A stretch of 64,000 nt of DNA from NCBI GenBank assembly GCA_027475525.1, contig JAMWFC010000125.1:577723-641722 (forward strand), written 5' to 3'. This document shows, in pieces, positions 35,424 through 46,294 of the stretch (positions are counted from its first letter, which is position 1; each line of letters starts with the position of its first letter). The DNA comes from Macrolepiota albuminosa. Its lineage: Eukaryota; Basidiomycota; Agaricomycetes; Agaricales; Agaricaceae. A program made the translations under genes and the position numbers. The notes under the pieces are model-generated. The model saw only the letters and a list, made by a program, of their open reading frames with translations. It had not been told where the DNA came from and did not search any database.

Positions 35424-35844
35424 TTGATAATGATGATGATAATGATGATGAACCCTTTTATTTTTTGAGACCTATTTTTATATGCATATTGCTTGGGTAT
35501 TGTGTCCTAGGTCACACAGTATAGTAAGGTATAGTATTTCTCCATATTAAGACCCCAACTTATCCACCATTATTGTGCTGTCCCTATTTACTCCTGACCC
35601 TTCTACTCTCAGCAATGCTTGCTGATGTTTGGTTGGTGTAGGTCTTGGAAGACCAATCACTTATTGGCTCCCTCTAAGCTGTAACTCCCAGTAAGGCCCC
35701 ACAATACTATAACCTCCCCTGCACCCAGATGGTATCTTCCAGAGATTGATTCCAAGATTTGGAACCCACAATGGTATGAGCCAGCTGAGTAAGCCAATGA
35801 CAGTCCTGCTGCCTGCCAGTTTAAGCCGACAATAAGCAGCTGCT
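35424..35844 (-). mobile_element. SINE-like insert with tRNA-type promoter boxes
   Basis: About 420 bp that splits the Gag codons between LTIELQM and QRKA. On the minus strand the head has TTACTCAGCTGG (like a tRNA A box) and, about 30 nt later, GGGTTCCAAATC (like a B box). The far end (35424-35453 on plus) is an ATG/ATA-rich simple tail. Head, spacing and tail fit a tRNA-derived SINE; there is no coding potential and no clear target-site duplication. Confidence 0.4.
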
Positions 35845-37575
35845 TTGCAGCGCAAGGCTGCAAGGCAATCAGGAGTGTCAACCCCCTGGAGCCACATGTC
35901 CAAGGAATGCTTGGCACATCATAATCAAGACATTGGAGTCAAGCTAGTGGAAGCACTAGCATGGGTGCAGGAAGTGCCTGAAGTAAAACCAGTGAGTACC
36001 TTTTATACTCCAGCAGGGCAAGGGTGGCATGAGGAGCCTCCACACAGGCATAACCGAGACCTTAGGACAGAGATGCGTTTAAGGTGGAGAGTGAGGCATC
36101 TTTGATGCTGCATGTGCTAATGGCAAAACTTTGAGTGACAGAGTTGCATATCAACATATGCACAATGGTGATCTCAGGACTAAGGGACAGTCCCTTATTG
36201 ACAGTCAGGACATCGTATTCAAGGGCACTAAGCCCATTGATGAGATGCGTTGTCAATTCATAATGCAGGGCCAGGAGAATCAAGCTTCTCTAGAACCAGA
36301 GTAGTGCAACAATCATGATTGAGGAGACTTCATTGATCAACATGGCACCACCAGACATAATGCCCCTGGTAGAGGCCAGGATGAACGCCCTAGATCAATT
36401 CCCCAAGATGAGGGAGTAACCTTATGGTTAGCAGAGGAGGTGAAGCTGCGTAAAGCAGATAGTAGGCACAGTCATGCCTATACAGGCATGTCCAAGTTCA
36501 GTGACTTGAAGGACTGGGTGATGGACATATGTACCCACCTTGCCAGGTGCTTATATGGAGGTGACTGTATGGAACAAGAACAAATTTTTGTTCTGCCTGA
36601 GTTCTTGGCCAGAGAGGCCATGGGGTAGTTTCGACAAGCAGTATTGCATGTCAACCAGGTCCAGTATGATTGGATATTCAAAGGGGTCCTTACAGGACTG
36701 TATGATTGATTCATGCACTCCTCGGCTGTACAGGATGCAAGGCAGGACTTTCAGTCCACCAAGTACATGGAGAAGTTGAGTGTACAAGGATTCTACAATA
36801 CCCTTAGCGACCATGCCCAGAATATGGCAGTATACCTGGATGGGTACACTATGCATAAAACATTCCTGGATGGTATCCTAGCGGACATGTGCAGATGGGC
36901 TGTCCTCAGAGGTCAACAATGTGGAGGAGTTTGTGGCGTACACTATAAGATATGAGCAGTCCCTTAAGACTGCTAACCACTATGAGCATCATAGTGGCTA
37001 CAAAGGAGGAAGCAGGCAACTACCATCTGCTGGGGCACTCTCACAAGGTCAGCATGTGAGGACCTTCCTGGCTAAGAAGGCTGACTTGGATTGTGACTGC
37101 AACATGCGGTTTGTGGTATGCAGAGCTCCTGCAGCAAATTGAGGGCCAAGCTATCCACAACCAGAGCAGGCACTGGACAGAGAATGTTCTAAGCCAAGGC
37201 CAGAAGTCAAGCAGGCCAACCCACCTGGTCAGATGGGGACCTGCTTTGCATGCAGCCAGCCAGGCCACTATGCTATCAATTGCCCTGTGAGGACGAGAGC
37301 TCTGAGAAAGGGGTATACACTCCAAGCCCACCTGCATGTTGCACATACTGCAGCTACAAGGGCTGAGCACCCCATGGACAATCAGGAGCTCTCAGAGGAG
37401 GCATCGGGTGCTGAGCCCAAGAGTGTAGTTGTGGAGGGGGAGGAGTACGTCATAGTAGACATATACAATAATGCCTATGACAACAAGTACTATCTATAGT
37501 CATGATAGTGACTCTGAGTGCTTAGTGGCAATGATGGATTGGTCATCTTCAAATGATCACAACAAGAATAATGTT
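35845..37575 (+). pseudogene. Gag C-terminal part with zinc knuckle, chromovirus A copy 2
   Basis: Fragments match copy 3: capsid-like KFSDLKDWVMDICTHLARC, GFYNTLSDHAQNMAVYLDGY, VAYTIRYEQSLKTANHYE and the CCHC knuckle CFACSQPGHYAINC (about 37240-37282), followed by the acidic linker ending VVVEGEEYVIVDIYNNAY. Frame changes between pieces. It retains the VNNVEEFVAY segment that is shortened by about 10 bp in copy 3. A family D LTR begins 4 bp after this region. Confidence 0.8.
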
Positions 37576-37579
37576 GTAT

Positions 37580-38536
37580 TGATGCGTAATGGGTAGTTTA
37601 CTTTATTTAAAGTAGTCCAAAATGTAATTTAGACTAAACTTTGTTGTAGTTCAACTGTCCCAACTTCACAGAGTACGTGGGGCAACGTTACACGCGCGCG
37701 CACTTTGTAGAAAGTGATTATAATTTTTAATTGATTTATTTGAATGAAAAACTTAAAGTTTACACTCGAAATGGGTCAAAATAGTATTATTACTAAAACC
37801 CGAAGTAAATCTAGTCGCTCGTAGGCCTAAGACGTCCGCTCCCTGGGGACTCCGAGCCGTGGCAAGTCGATTACTTGCCCGACTCCCCCAAATTACCACC
37901 CTTCTTATACCCACTCCCACTACGCACGGACCATTGCGTATTGCGCGTGTTTCGTTGTCGGTCTGTGATTTTGCCGTGCCCAGGCAGTCGGTTAGCGTGG
38001 TACCGAGCCCGGGTTTGGGGCTAATGGTTCCTCCGTTCCCTGGTGCGCGTGGTCACCCTTTTCAAGGCTAATCCTTCCTCCCTTCTTCTCCCTGCTTCGG
38101 TTTCCTCCCTCCCTCCTCTGTTCTTCTCCTGGAGCCTTCGTCGTAGTACTGCGGTGGGGTTGGTGGCGTTGTCACCAGAGTAGTGGCAATACGTGGAAGG
38201 TCAAGGAAATGACAAGGTGTGTGTCGAATTTCGATCATGATCGGGTCACGATCGTCTGATGGCTTTGATCTCGGTGATTTAGGCCGTGATCGCGTTGCCA
38301 TCAGATCCTGCCGTGTTGCCGTTTTGTCATTGCTTTCGTCGTCTTGGGTGCTTGCTGGGTGGTCTGGTGATGTGGTAGTGGGCGTCCTGAGGTGCGCGTG
38401 TGTCCCGGTCTACGGTTTTCGACCGTTACGAGAGCTTACAGTTTTCAGCTATCTCGTATGGACTTACGACATTTTAAATAGAATAAAATATATGTCGTTT
38501 CTCAGCCTCTGTCTCTGATATGAGACAGGCGTATCA
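37580..38536. repeat. Solo LTR-like repeat, family D, copy 2
   Basis: 957 bp from TGATGCGTAATGGG to GACAGGCGTATCA, flanked by the 4-bp duplication GTAT (37576-37579 and 38537-38540). It splits the chromovirus reading between Gag linker and protease. It retains far more CpG than the copy at 10673, so it is probably younger. AATAAA lies near the right end (about 38480). Confidence 0.85.
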
Positions 38537-38540
38537 GTAT

Positions 38541-39038
38541 GGATGAAGAAGGTGACTTTTTGTTGAGCAGAGGGCACTTTGCAGTGCCCTACATTGAAGC
38601 GGGCAGACAAAGAGTGTCTGGTCTCATATGTGGATGTGAATGGCCACAAAGCATGGACCTTATAGGACTCTGGGAATACTACTTTGGATATTACACCCCA
38701 ATTCACCCACATGTATGGAATTTCTGTAAAGGAGTTAGACACACCATTGGCATTGCAGCTAGGCACCGTAGGAAGCCATGCTATGGTGCAGTATGGGATG
38801 AATGTAACTGTCCAGACACTGGGCTCATGTAGCTGGGAATATATGGATGTAGCAAACTTTGATCGCTATGACATGATACTGGAAATGCCATTCATGCAGC
38901 ATAACAAAGTCATGCTTTGAGCACTGTCAGGTGCTAGTAAATGGGAAAGTGATCCCAGCAGAACAAGCTACAGCAGACAACACTCATAATCACCTGTGAT
39001 GTCACTATTCTACAGAGAAGTGCAAGGATTCTTCCTGA
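38541..39038 (+). pseudogene. Protease region ending at UGA, chromovirus A copy 2
   Basis: The reading resumes after the LTR as in copy 3: CLVSYVDVNGHKAWTL, then the protease active-site region with decayed DSG, then ITPQFTHMYGISVKELDT and ANFDRYDMILEMPFM. It reaches the codons KDSS and a UGA at 39036-39038, at the same alignment position as the UGA in copy 3 and in family E. Next codon AUC. Aspartic proteases of this type cut the Gag-Pol polyprotein. Confidence 0.75.
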
Positions 39039-40124
39039 ATCAGTCAGCACAAAGCGCTAGTGGTGGAGGATGTGGATGAGGAAGTACAGGCTATGTCTGG
39101 ACTGAGCTCAGACCACAATGTGGTGATGATGAGTGAGGAGGAGTATCAAGCCTCCAAGACAAGAGATGAGCAAATACTCACTCCTGATGTTCAAGGCGCA
39201 AAGCCTTCAGATAAATGACAGCAAAAGGCAAAAGGCTTGAGGACTCAGTGGATATATGTCCACCTACATCCTCACAAGTCAAGTTAGATGACTTGAGGGA
39301 CAGCAACCAAGAGGAAGAGGCCTCATATTGTGAGGACACACAGTCCTTATGGGAGCGACCAGCTCCCCCTCCTGAGTACGACTGGGCATACAACCCTCAA
39401 ATGCCACAGGAGTGGAATGAGCTGGTGGCAGCAACATGTGTGTGAAATGTGCACCAGTGACAGACAACCATGACACCAGTGTATTGCCAGCCAGCATTGG
39501 ATGAAGTTTCCAGAGTGTATTCCCTCATACACAAGGGGAAAAACCTCGTGGCTTGCAAGGCAGCGATAAAGGATTTCCTGCTAAGGCTGCACATACCTGA
39601 TGATAGTGGTAATTGGGTGCTTGCAATGTGGAAGCAATATGCACAGCAGCCTCATATACCTCAGTTGCATCAGCAATGGCAAGAAGAATTTGCCAATATG
39701 GTCAATGGGACCAAGGAGGAGCTTCTGCCATGGTGGAAAGTGAATCATGAGATCAATCTCATAGATAAGAGCAAGCAATACAAGTACCACTTGCTGTGCT
39801 GCCCACACACACTCCAGGAGCAACTACGCAATAAAACTAATCACTATTTGAATGCTTAGTAGTGGTCACCATGCACCACTGCTCAGGCTGCACCATTACT
39901 GTGCATCCCAAAGAAGGATGGAACCCTTTGAACAGCTCTTGATGTGTGTCAGCGCAATGATAATACCATAAAGAATGTAACTCCTTTACCAGATCAGGAG
40001 GTGATCCAGGAAGACATGGCTTGAGCAAAGTATTGCTCAAAGACTGATCTTACTGACGCCTATGAGCAGGTGCACATTTGCACCAAAGATGTACCCAAGA
40101 CCATGTTTGCCTCAATCATGGGCA
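39039..40124 (+). pseudogene. Pol N-terminus and partial RT, chromovirus A copy 2
   Basis: Starts with the linker VVEDVDEEVQAMSGL, then YDWAYNPQMPQEWNELVAAT, RLHIPDDSGNWVLAM and the RT start (WSPCTTAQAAPLLCIPKKDG, about 39860-39920). The RT palm begins KTDLTDAYEQVHICTKDV and stops at SIMG near 40124, before YLDD. Several stops. Longest open piece 39470-39859. Confidence 0.8.
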
Positions 40125-40498
40125 GGGTAGGGCATCACAATGGTACGTGTCATATGTTGTATGGGAGCTTGCTTTGTGCTGTACCATACATGTTCAGCAG
40201 AGTCTGCTACACTGGAGCAGAGCAGTCCCCACAGTGCCATAGAATACAGAGCCACAAACGTGTCACAATGTGCTGTATGACACGGTCCAGTAAACCGATA
40301 AAAGGTGGGCACACACATGCGCATGCAGGCCTGGCAGATGCCAGTGGACACTAGTGGACGTCAATATGTGTCAGCAGCCGCTGGCGGGCATCAGCCCACA
40401 AGTGAAAACCTCCTCCATTGGTGGATGTCATGGCATGAATAAATCCTCCTCGAGATTTCCCACTTTCCTCCCCTCTCCCTTCCTCCCCGCAATAACTG
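40125..40498. other. Unassigned repeat sequence at the break of copy 2
   Basis: Unrelated to the chromovirus. Contains GGACACTAGTGGAC- and CAGCAGCCGCTGG-type motifs that recur loosely at 40985-41100 and 42010-42070 (AGCAGACATCC, GGCCTATGCA). No gene seen. Confidence 0.3.
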
Positions 40499-40503
40499 GA
40501 GGC

Positions 40504-40939
40504 TGTAAAGGCGACCTCTAGAGGCTGTGGCTCAGTCACACAGCTGGCAGAGGGAGATCCAAAGAGAACAAGTCTAGGGATTCCCTATGCCAGGTTGGAC
40601 GCTTCTGGGGCCTCTGAAGCATGAAAAACAACTGTATAGTACAACAAAACCTTAAAAACTCGAAAATTGCCTATACAAACACTTGTACAAATAAGGGGCA
40701 AACTCTGGCAAACTCTGGCTTATATAAGCAGTCTGGAAGCAGTGCTGAGTGGGACCACACTTGTCTAAATGGTGGCTAAAGAACCAGAGCATCTCAAGGG
40801 CTGAGAGTAGTACTAACAGATAGTGTTGAAAAAATAGAAACAGTAAAATGAAATAATGTCAGAAGAAATAAGAGAATGAATGGAAGGAGAGTGAAGAGAT
40901 AAGGAGTGAGAAAAGGAAGAAATGAGGAGTCCCCTGACA
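40504..40939 (-). repeat. Solo LTR, family B
   Basis: 436 bp from TGTAAAGGCGACC to CCCCTGACA, flanked by the perfect 5-bp duplication GAGGC (40499-40503 and 40940-40944). On the minus strand it has a TATATAAG box near 40725. It is the best-preserved copy of this LTR and defines the family ends. Confidence 0.9.
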
Positions 40940-41107
40940 GAGGCTGCATGCTCCTTCCCTTCTTTTCCCACCCCTGACACTAGCGTACATCTACAAAAGG
41001 GCCCTGCAGACCTACGCAGGCCTATGCAAGCCACCAGCGGACATCCATGCAGATGTACATTGATGGACTCAAACCTACATGGGCCCACACAGGCCTGCGC
41101 AGGGCAC

Positions 41108-42021
41108 TGATACGACGCTGTACTAGCAGTCAGGGACACACCATGCACCAGAAGTCAAAATAAACATTTAATCATGGGCTGAAAACTGTAAGCCTCCTGG
41201 TAGCAGTCTCAACAAATAACCATCTCCGAAAACATTCCAACAAATACACAGAAAAGTACAGAATAACAGGCAGGGACCAGTTCAAACTATCAGCTCAACA
41301 ATAGTCTAACCACTGTCATGGAGAGGAAAAGCATGGAAGCTGGCAATGGACGGAATAGGATGAAATTGGGAAATTATTATTGTCATTCAATATTATAATT
41401 TCTCAATTTCATCGTCAAATTAGTCAATGTTCGATTTGACATAACCGGAAGAAGGAAAGAAAAGAAGTAGGTGATGCAGGGAGGCGCTAAAGGAGGAAAG
41501 AAGGATCTATGAATGGGATCGTGCTAAATGGAGCTCAAGCAAATGGGGAAGTGGCAATTCGAAACATCCAGAAGAATGGCGGAACGAGAAGTTGAATGGT
41601 GGAACGGGTGGCACTGAAACAGGCCTCCCAAAAAGGGAAATTGGACTATCAAATATGTTCTGAAAGTGGGAGAGTTTCCAACAAAGAGTCATATGTAGAT
41701 AGTGGTCTGTGCATCAGAAAAACAGTATAAATAGCCCAAGTTTAGTAGAGAATAGACAGGCAATTGATAGGCAAAGGCTCGGTGATTCCCAGGGAGTGAA
41801 TCGCTTAGGCCGGAGTTTGTTAAGAAACCTCGACTTGTGGGAATATTATTATTCTCATTCAATATTATAATTCCTCAAAAACCTCAGCGTTTTGCAAAAT
41901 TATTAAACGCATTCAAGATAATAATTATCCCTTTTGTCATCAAAGTCAGTGTGAATTCAAGGTCATATTCTACACTAGCAAGCCCCAGAACTATCAAGTA
42001 ATACTTCTACCAAGTACTACA
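41108..42021 (+). repeat. LTR-like repeat family C, copy 2
   Basis: 914 bp from TGATACGACGC to AAGTACTACA with TG...CA ends, flanked by the 4-bp direct repeat GCAC (41104-41107 and 42022-42025). A TATAAATAG box lies near 41725. Aligns with 2364-3180 and carries two ATTATTATT.CTCATTCAATATTATAATT insert-like blocks. Interpreted as a solo LTR; no internal region is present. Confidence 0.65.
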
Positions 42022-42110
42022 GCACTAGCAGACATCCACAGAGGCCTATGCAGGTCCATGGGGTCTGGTTGGACCAAGGAAAAAGGTAACTTCATCTTGT
42101 CTGCCATATG

Positions 42111-42188
42111 CCTGTGGGGGGGAATTAAACCCCCGGCCTTGGAAAAGCCTCCAGCAATGGAACACACATTTAACTGTTGCACCACAGG
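42111..42188 (-). tRNA. tRNA-like sequence, probably a pseudogene or SINE head
   Basis: On the minus strand the 7-bp acceptor stem CCTGTGG/CCACAGG is perfect, and the T arm has a 5-bp GGGGG/CCCCC stem with the 7-nt loop TTTAATT (a decayed TTCGATT, matching the B box). The D arm and anticodon arm pair poorly and no anticodon can be named, so a working tRNA is unlikely. Confidence 0.4.
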
Positions 42189-42239
42189 TCTGTTACTAAT
42201 GGATAGATTCAAAGGTCGGATAACACAATAAACAGACAC

Positions 42240-42791
42240 CCTACCTATGTTTCTGCAGGTTCCCGTATGGATTTTTTGAGGTGGAAGGGGGTGGCATATC
42301 TCCCAAAAGAGTTTTTATGGCTTGAAAGGGGTGTTGGCATCAGCAGCCATCCATCAGAGTTCGTCAGCAGCTGTCATGACCCACTGGCATCCGTTGGCAT
42401 CCGCATCGTCCAGCATCAGGGCAGGAGAGAAGGAAATAGGGTGTGTGGGCATCTGCTACATGGGGTGGCATTTCAGAGAGCATGGGGGGTGGCGGAAGAG
42501 GCATGAGGGTGGGGAGAAAGAGGGGGAAGAGGGAAGGGGAGGAGCGTGGATGTCCTCTGGTATGCCAGCAGACATAGCAGACGTCAGACATCATGTCAGG
42601 GAGGAGGAGGGAAGCGGGGTGCATGTGGTGGACAGGAGTGGCATGTGAGGTAGTGTGGAAAGTGGAGAGGATGGGACTGGGGAGAAAGAGGAAGAAGGGC
42701 AGAAGAGGGTGCATGAGTGTCTGCTGTCTGCTGGCATGCCAGCAGATGGTAGCTGACATCGGCATGTGAGCCAGCTGATGTTAGCAGTGCA
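42240..42791. other. GGCATC/CAGCAGAC-rich repeat region
   Basis: Short degenerate repeats of TGGCATCCG and CAGCAGACAT separated by purine-rich (GGAGGAGGG) stretches. A perfect 18-bp palindrome CTGCTGGCATGCCAGCAG sits at 42728-42745. ORFs are composition-driven. No gene supported. Confidence 0.35.
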
Positions 42792-43256
42792 ACCAGTCCC
42801 AGTAGTTTAGTGGAATATTCATTTATTGATATTCAATATTGTGTACAGTGGTGGGTTCTACTCCCCCTACTCCACCTTAATGGGGACTAATGGTGTGTTT
42901 TTATATGGGTGCATTTTTGCTCTACATATACATTGTACTGACCTGTAGTAAGCACCTGTGGTAGTTGATCTGACCAAAACTCTAGAAATTACTGAAGCAG
43001 GATAGGATGGAGGAGTTGGCACATGAGATCATTCCAGTACACATGGCAAGTGATGATACACCAGGGCTAGCTACCTTTTTTACAAAGACTAGCACAAAGG
43101 TAGCCAGCCACAGTGTATTATCAACTTGTCATAAGCACTGGAATGAACACATACGCAAACTCGTCCATCTTATGCCACTGCAGAAATCTCTGGAGTTTTC
43201 AACAGATCAAATTCATGATGCTAGCGGACATCAGCAGCCTGCTGCTATTATATAAT

Positions 43257-43336
43257 GTGAACTAGCAGGAGTCAAACCCACCTCTTGTGCACAATATGAA
43301 ATATCAATTTATGAATATTCCATTGTACCACAGGCA
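43257..43336 (-). tRNA. tRNA-like repeat unit, minus strand
   Basis: On the minus strand: GCCTGTGGTACAATGG (A-box-like), then GGTGGGTTTGACTCCTGC (T arm and B box). Same layout as the three plus-strand units at 43486, 43645 and 43858. Decayed; likely part of a tRNA-derived repeat. Confidence 0.35.
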
Positions 43337-43485
43337 CTTACTACAAGTTAGGATGGTGTTCATGTAGTGCACAAACAGACCCATACAGAATTTGAATGGA
43401 TAAAGATTTTACTGCAACTGGTGCATCTGTTTTGAATTGACAATATTAGACTGATATTGATTTACACCATAGCATTATACATGAA

Positions 43486-43563
43486 GCATCTGTGGTGTAG
43501 TGGAATATTTCCAATTGGTATTTCTTGTATCTTGCAATAGGTGGGTTCAACTCCTCTTAGTGC
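43486..43563 (+). tRNA. tRNA-Gly-like repeat unit 1
   Basis: GCATCTGTGGTGTAGTGGAA matches the 5' part of eukaryotic tRNA-Gly, and GGTGGGTTCAACTCC matches a T arm with B box. The acceptor 3' side ends TAGTGC. No clear anticodon stem. Best read as a tRNA-derived repeat. Confidence 0.4.
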
Positions 43564-43644
43564 ATTGACATCGAATTTAAGAATTTTTGACCACACACAG
43601 AATATTAGACTGATGTTTATTTACATCATAGCAGTGTACAGTAA

Positions 43645-43722
43645 GCATCAGTGGTCTAGTGGAATATTATCCATTGGTCTTTATTATGTCTTGCAGTAGG
43701 CTGGTTTGATTCTTACTAGTGC
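43645..43722 (+). tRNA. tRNA-Gly-like repeat unit 2
   Basis: GCATCAGTGGTCTAGTGGAA at the 5' side and GGCTGGTTTGATTCTTAC as a decayed T arm. Same length as unit 1 and about 159 bp downstream of it. Preceded by the shared block CATAGCAGTGTACAGTAA. Confidence 0.4.
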
Positions 43723-43857
43723 ATTTATGTCAAACTGTTTAGAATTTTTGACCTGCTTAGCTAATTGTTATTTACTACACAGTATGATAAACAAAGTAAG
43801 GTCCTAATTTAAACAGGGTGACATGATATCTATTTAGACTATAGCAGTGTACAGTAA

Positions 43858-43935
43858 GCATCAATGGTCTAGTGGAATATTATCCATTGGTGTTCATTGT
43901 GTGTTGCAGTAGGTGGGTTCAACTCCTGCTTAGTG
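43858..43935 (+). tRNA. tRNA-Gly-like repeat unit 3
   Basis: GCATCAATGGTCTAGTGGAA at the 5' side. The T arm GTGGG-TTCAACT-CCTGC has a 7-nt loop, and the acceptor GCATCAA/TTAGTGC pairs at six of seven positions counting one G-T. The best of the series, but the anticodon arm cannot be drawn convincingly. Confidence 0.45.
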
Positions 43936-44293
43936 CAATAAACATTAAGATGTTTGCAATTTTTGACCTGCTTAGCTAATTGTTATTTACTAAACTGTAA
44001 GATAAACAAAGTAAGGTTTTGTCAAGCAATAAATCAAACTTCTTTTGTAATTTAAACAGGGTCACATGATATCTATTTTCAGAACTTGCTTCGTGTAAAG
44101 TTCTCGTCCGTTTCTTTAATCCTCCATCTACCATGTCTAATGAAGAACTCCACCAATGGGTTGTTGATGCAGATGTTTGAGTATTATACCTTGCTCTCAG
44201 AGGAGACCTGCATCAACTCAAAGCACAGCAGAAGGACCTGGTAAGATGCAAGCACTCCTGCCTAATAGACATGCACTAATAGTTGTCCTGTAG

Positions 44294-44447
44294 ATTGACA
44301 TGTGGTTGATGGTTAGGGACGTCAAGGATGACAAGAAACTCCTCCTTGATGCCAGGAGAAGTTTCATCAAATTGACATGTGGTTGATGGTTAGGGACGTC
44401 AAGGATGACAAGAAACTCCTCCTTGATGCCAGGAGAAGTTTCATCAA
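44294..44447. repeat. Exact 77-bp tandem duplication 1 (probable assembly artefact)
   Basis: Two perfect 77-bp copies (44294-44370, 44371-44447) in exon 2 of the decayed Cys-cluster gene; shifts the frame. Confidence 0.85.
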
Positions 44448-45901
44448 CAAAGTTAGCCCGCTACTCCAGAGCAAGCTTTCTGACAAGGATATGACCAGGC
44501 GGTTAAAGGACGCTGCAAAGAAATGGACCTAGAGGAGTGGAAGGGGGGAAGAACCAAGTGGGGGCAAAGAACAACCTGATCCATCAACCAAGGCCAGTCT
44601 GTCAACGGCACCAGCATGAGAAGACCAGATAGGTCGTAGGCTGGCAGCAGGAGATTTGTCTGGTCCATCACCAATTCTGAAGAAGAGAAAACGACCGAGT
44701 CCTCCAGTGGCAGGAGATTTGTCTGGGCTGTTGCCAAATCCCAAGAAGCCAAAACAGGTGACCTATATTGGTCAACGTCCTCCTGGTACCTATCGTCAAC
44801 AGAAGGAGCAGGAGGATGAGGATGAGAACGAGGATGAAGAGGAAGAGGAAGAGGAAGAACAAGAGGGCAGGATACCAAAGGGAGAAATTACTGGAGGGAT
44901 GCTGTTGGGCAGGTATCTGAGGACAGCACCTCGTTGTGAGGGTCAGCACATCAACCCCCCTTGCCAATATTGTACAAGTAAGCAGCTACAGTGTGTCAGG
45001 ACAAAGGGCAGCACTGCATGCAATCCCTGCTGGCTCATTCGCAAATGAACATGTAGCCTGACAATTGTCAAGAAAACCATCAAGCCCAGCAACAAGAGAA
45101 AGAGGAAAAAACCACTGAGAAAGAAGTCAGTGATGATTATTGAGAGTGATGATGGTATGAAACTATTTTCCTGCTCAAATAGCTAACCAATAGTTAGCAG
45201 ATGAACCAGCCAGTCCAATCGCAGGACCATCAAAACTGTCCGTCTATCCATCCCAACCATCGACCTCCAACTGCCCAGCAGATCCTCTTCCGGTCAAGGG
45301 AAAGGGCAAGGAGCGGGCAATGGAGTCTAGTCACAGTGAGGACATTGTAGCTGGTATAATGGCAGGAGTGGAGAGCCGTTTGGACAGGATGGAGAATGGG
45401 TTCCAGGAAGCATTGCAGAATGTTGGGGAGCAGGTGCAGGACAGGTTTGTCATAGCTGAGGCGAGCTGGTTACCATGTATTAAAGACTTCTTCTGTTGCT
45501 ACCAGACTCAGGTTGACACGCTTGGTGGCCACATGGAAACCCTGCAAACCAATGTTTCTCATGCAGGTAAGATGCTTGCATCCCACGACGGACGGATCTG
45601 TCAGATGGAGGAGCAGATCCACCATATTCAGGCTATGGTTGACACTTTGCAGAGTCAACTTCACATCTCCACCCGTCCCTCCAGTCTGTCAGCTCAGAAT
45701 GATGTGGCAGTGCATTCAACAGGGCACAGTGAACATAGACCCATTATTGAAGAGGAAGAAACCACTCCTGACCCCACTGCTGATGTATCCGTTCCCACTG
45801 GTGACACCTCTGTCCTTGCTACTGACCAATCCTATCATGCTGCTGACTTATCCACTCTCACCATTGCTCTGTCTCTGCTTCAACAAATATCCTCAGGAAC
45901 G

Positions 45902-46056
45902 TCTCCCACACAAACATCTCCATCACCTCCTCAACCATCTTCCATCCCTCTGCCAGTCCCTGCTGAGGACCCTCTCCCTCTCCCACACAAACATCTCCAT
46001 CACCTCCTCAACCATCTTCCATCCCTCTGCCAGTCCCTGCTGAGGACCCTCTCCCT
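45902..46056. repeat. Exact 77-bp tandem duplication 2 (probable assembly artefact)
   Basis: Period 77 with a perfect match, in the Ser/Pro-rich tail of the same gene. Confidence 0.85.
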
Positions 46057-46294
46057 GGCCCAAGGAGATGGGCTCGCAGCAACTCCTGAAGTAGTTGGCC
46101 GCTGATGCAATGGACCTGATCATCCAGTCAGCTTACTGAGAAATGGAAGGCAACAGAAGACAAGTGAAGATGGACGATTTAAGATGAATGGTTTCTTATT
46201 GTACAATTTTTTTTTTCGTTATGATAGACATTGCTACATTTTTGTAACACTATAGTTTACAAAAATGTAATGTAACATTTCCCCCTTCCCCACA

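Larger units (their letters stand above)
33792..40124 (+). mobile_element. Ty3/gypsy chromovirus A copy 2, decayed and truncated
   Basis: LTR, Gag, zinc knuckle, protease, UGA stop and the first part of RT follow the order and wording of the complete copy at 49.9-61.6 kb. It ends abruptly in RT at about 40124 (SIMG then unrelated sequence), with no RNase H, integrase or 3' LTR. Many codons differ from copy 3 by CG to CA or TG, which suggests decay by methylated-CpG deamination. It carries later inserts at 33883, 35424 and 37580. Confidence 0.85.
43600..44090 (+). repeat. Tandem tRNA-related (SINE-like) repeats
   Basis: Two units share a tRNA-like head and a tail block (TTTTTGACCTGCTTAGCTAA, TTGTTATTTACTA, GATAAACAAAGTAAGGT, TTTAAACAGGGT.ACATGATA, TCTATTT). 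Heads start at 43645 and 43858. The conserved tail shows that the heads belong to a longer repeat. Confidence 0.5.
44133..46104 (+). pseudogene. Decayed host-type gene with Cys-cluster and coiled coil
   Basis: Exon 1 (44133-44240) starts MSNEELHQWVVDADV. A 53-nt intron (44241-44293, GTAAG...TGTAG) follows. Exon 2 continues with IDMWLMVRDVKDDKKLLLDA, then Pro/Lys-rich and poly-Glu segments, and a Cys cluster CQYCTSKQLQC...CNPCW...C (spacing 2-6-8-2-7, with one UGA in the last loop) at about 44960-45065. A second likely intron lies at about 45154-45200. The last part (45320-46104) is a helical heptad-like region then a Ser/Thr/Pro-rich tail. In-frame stops are UGA or UAG at positions that would be CGA or CAG. 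Two 77-bp duplications (44294, 45902) shift the frame artificially. The Cys cluster resembles fungal zinc clusters, but I do not recognise the family by name. Confidence 0.5.

Noticed and set aside
42728..42745. Perfect 18-bp palindrome as a regulatory site
   Set aside because: It lies in a CAGCAGAC/GGCATC repeat region with no gene nearby; likely chance within repeats.
43486..43935. Functional tRNA-Gly gene array
   Set aside because: Anticodon arms cannot be formed and two units share a repeat tail; better as SINE-like repeats.
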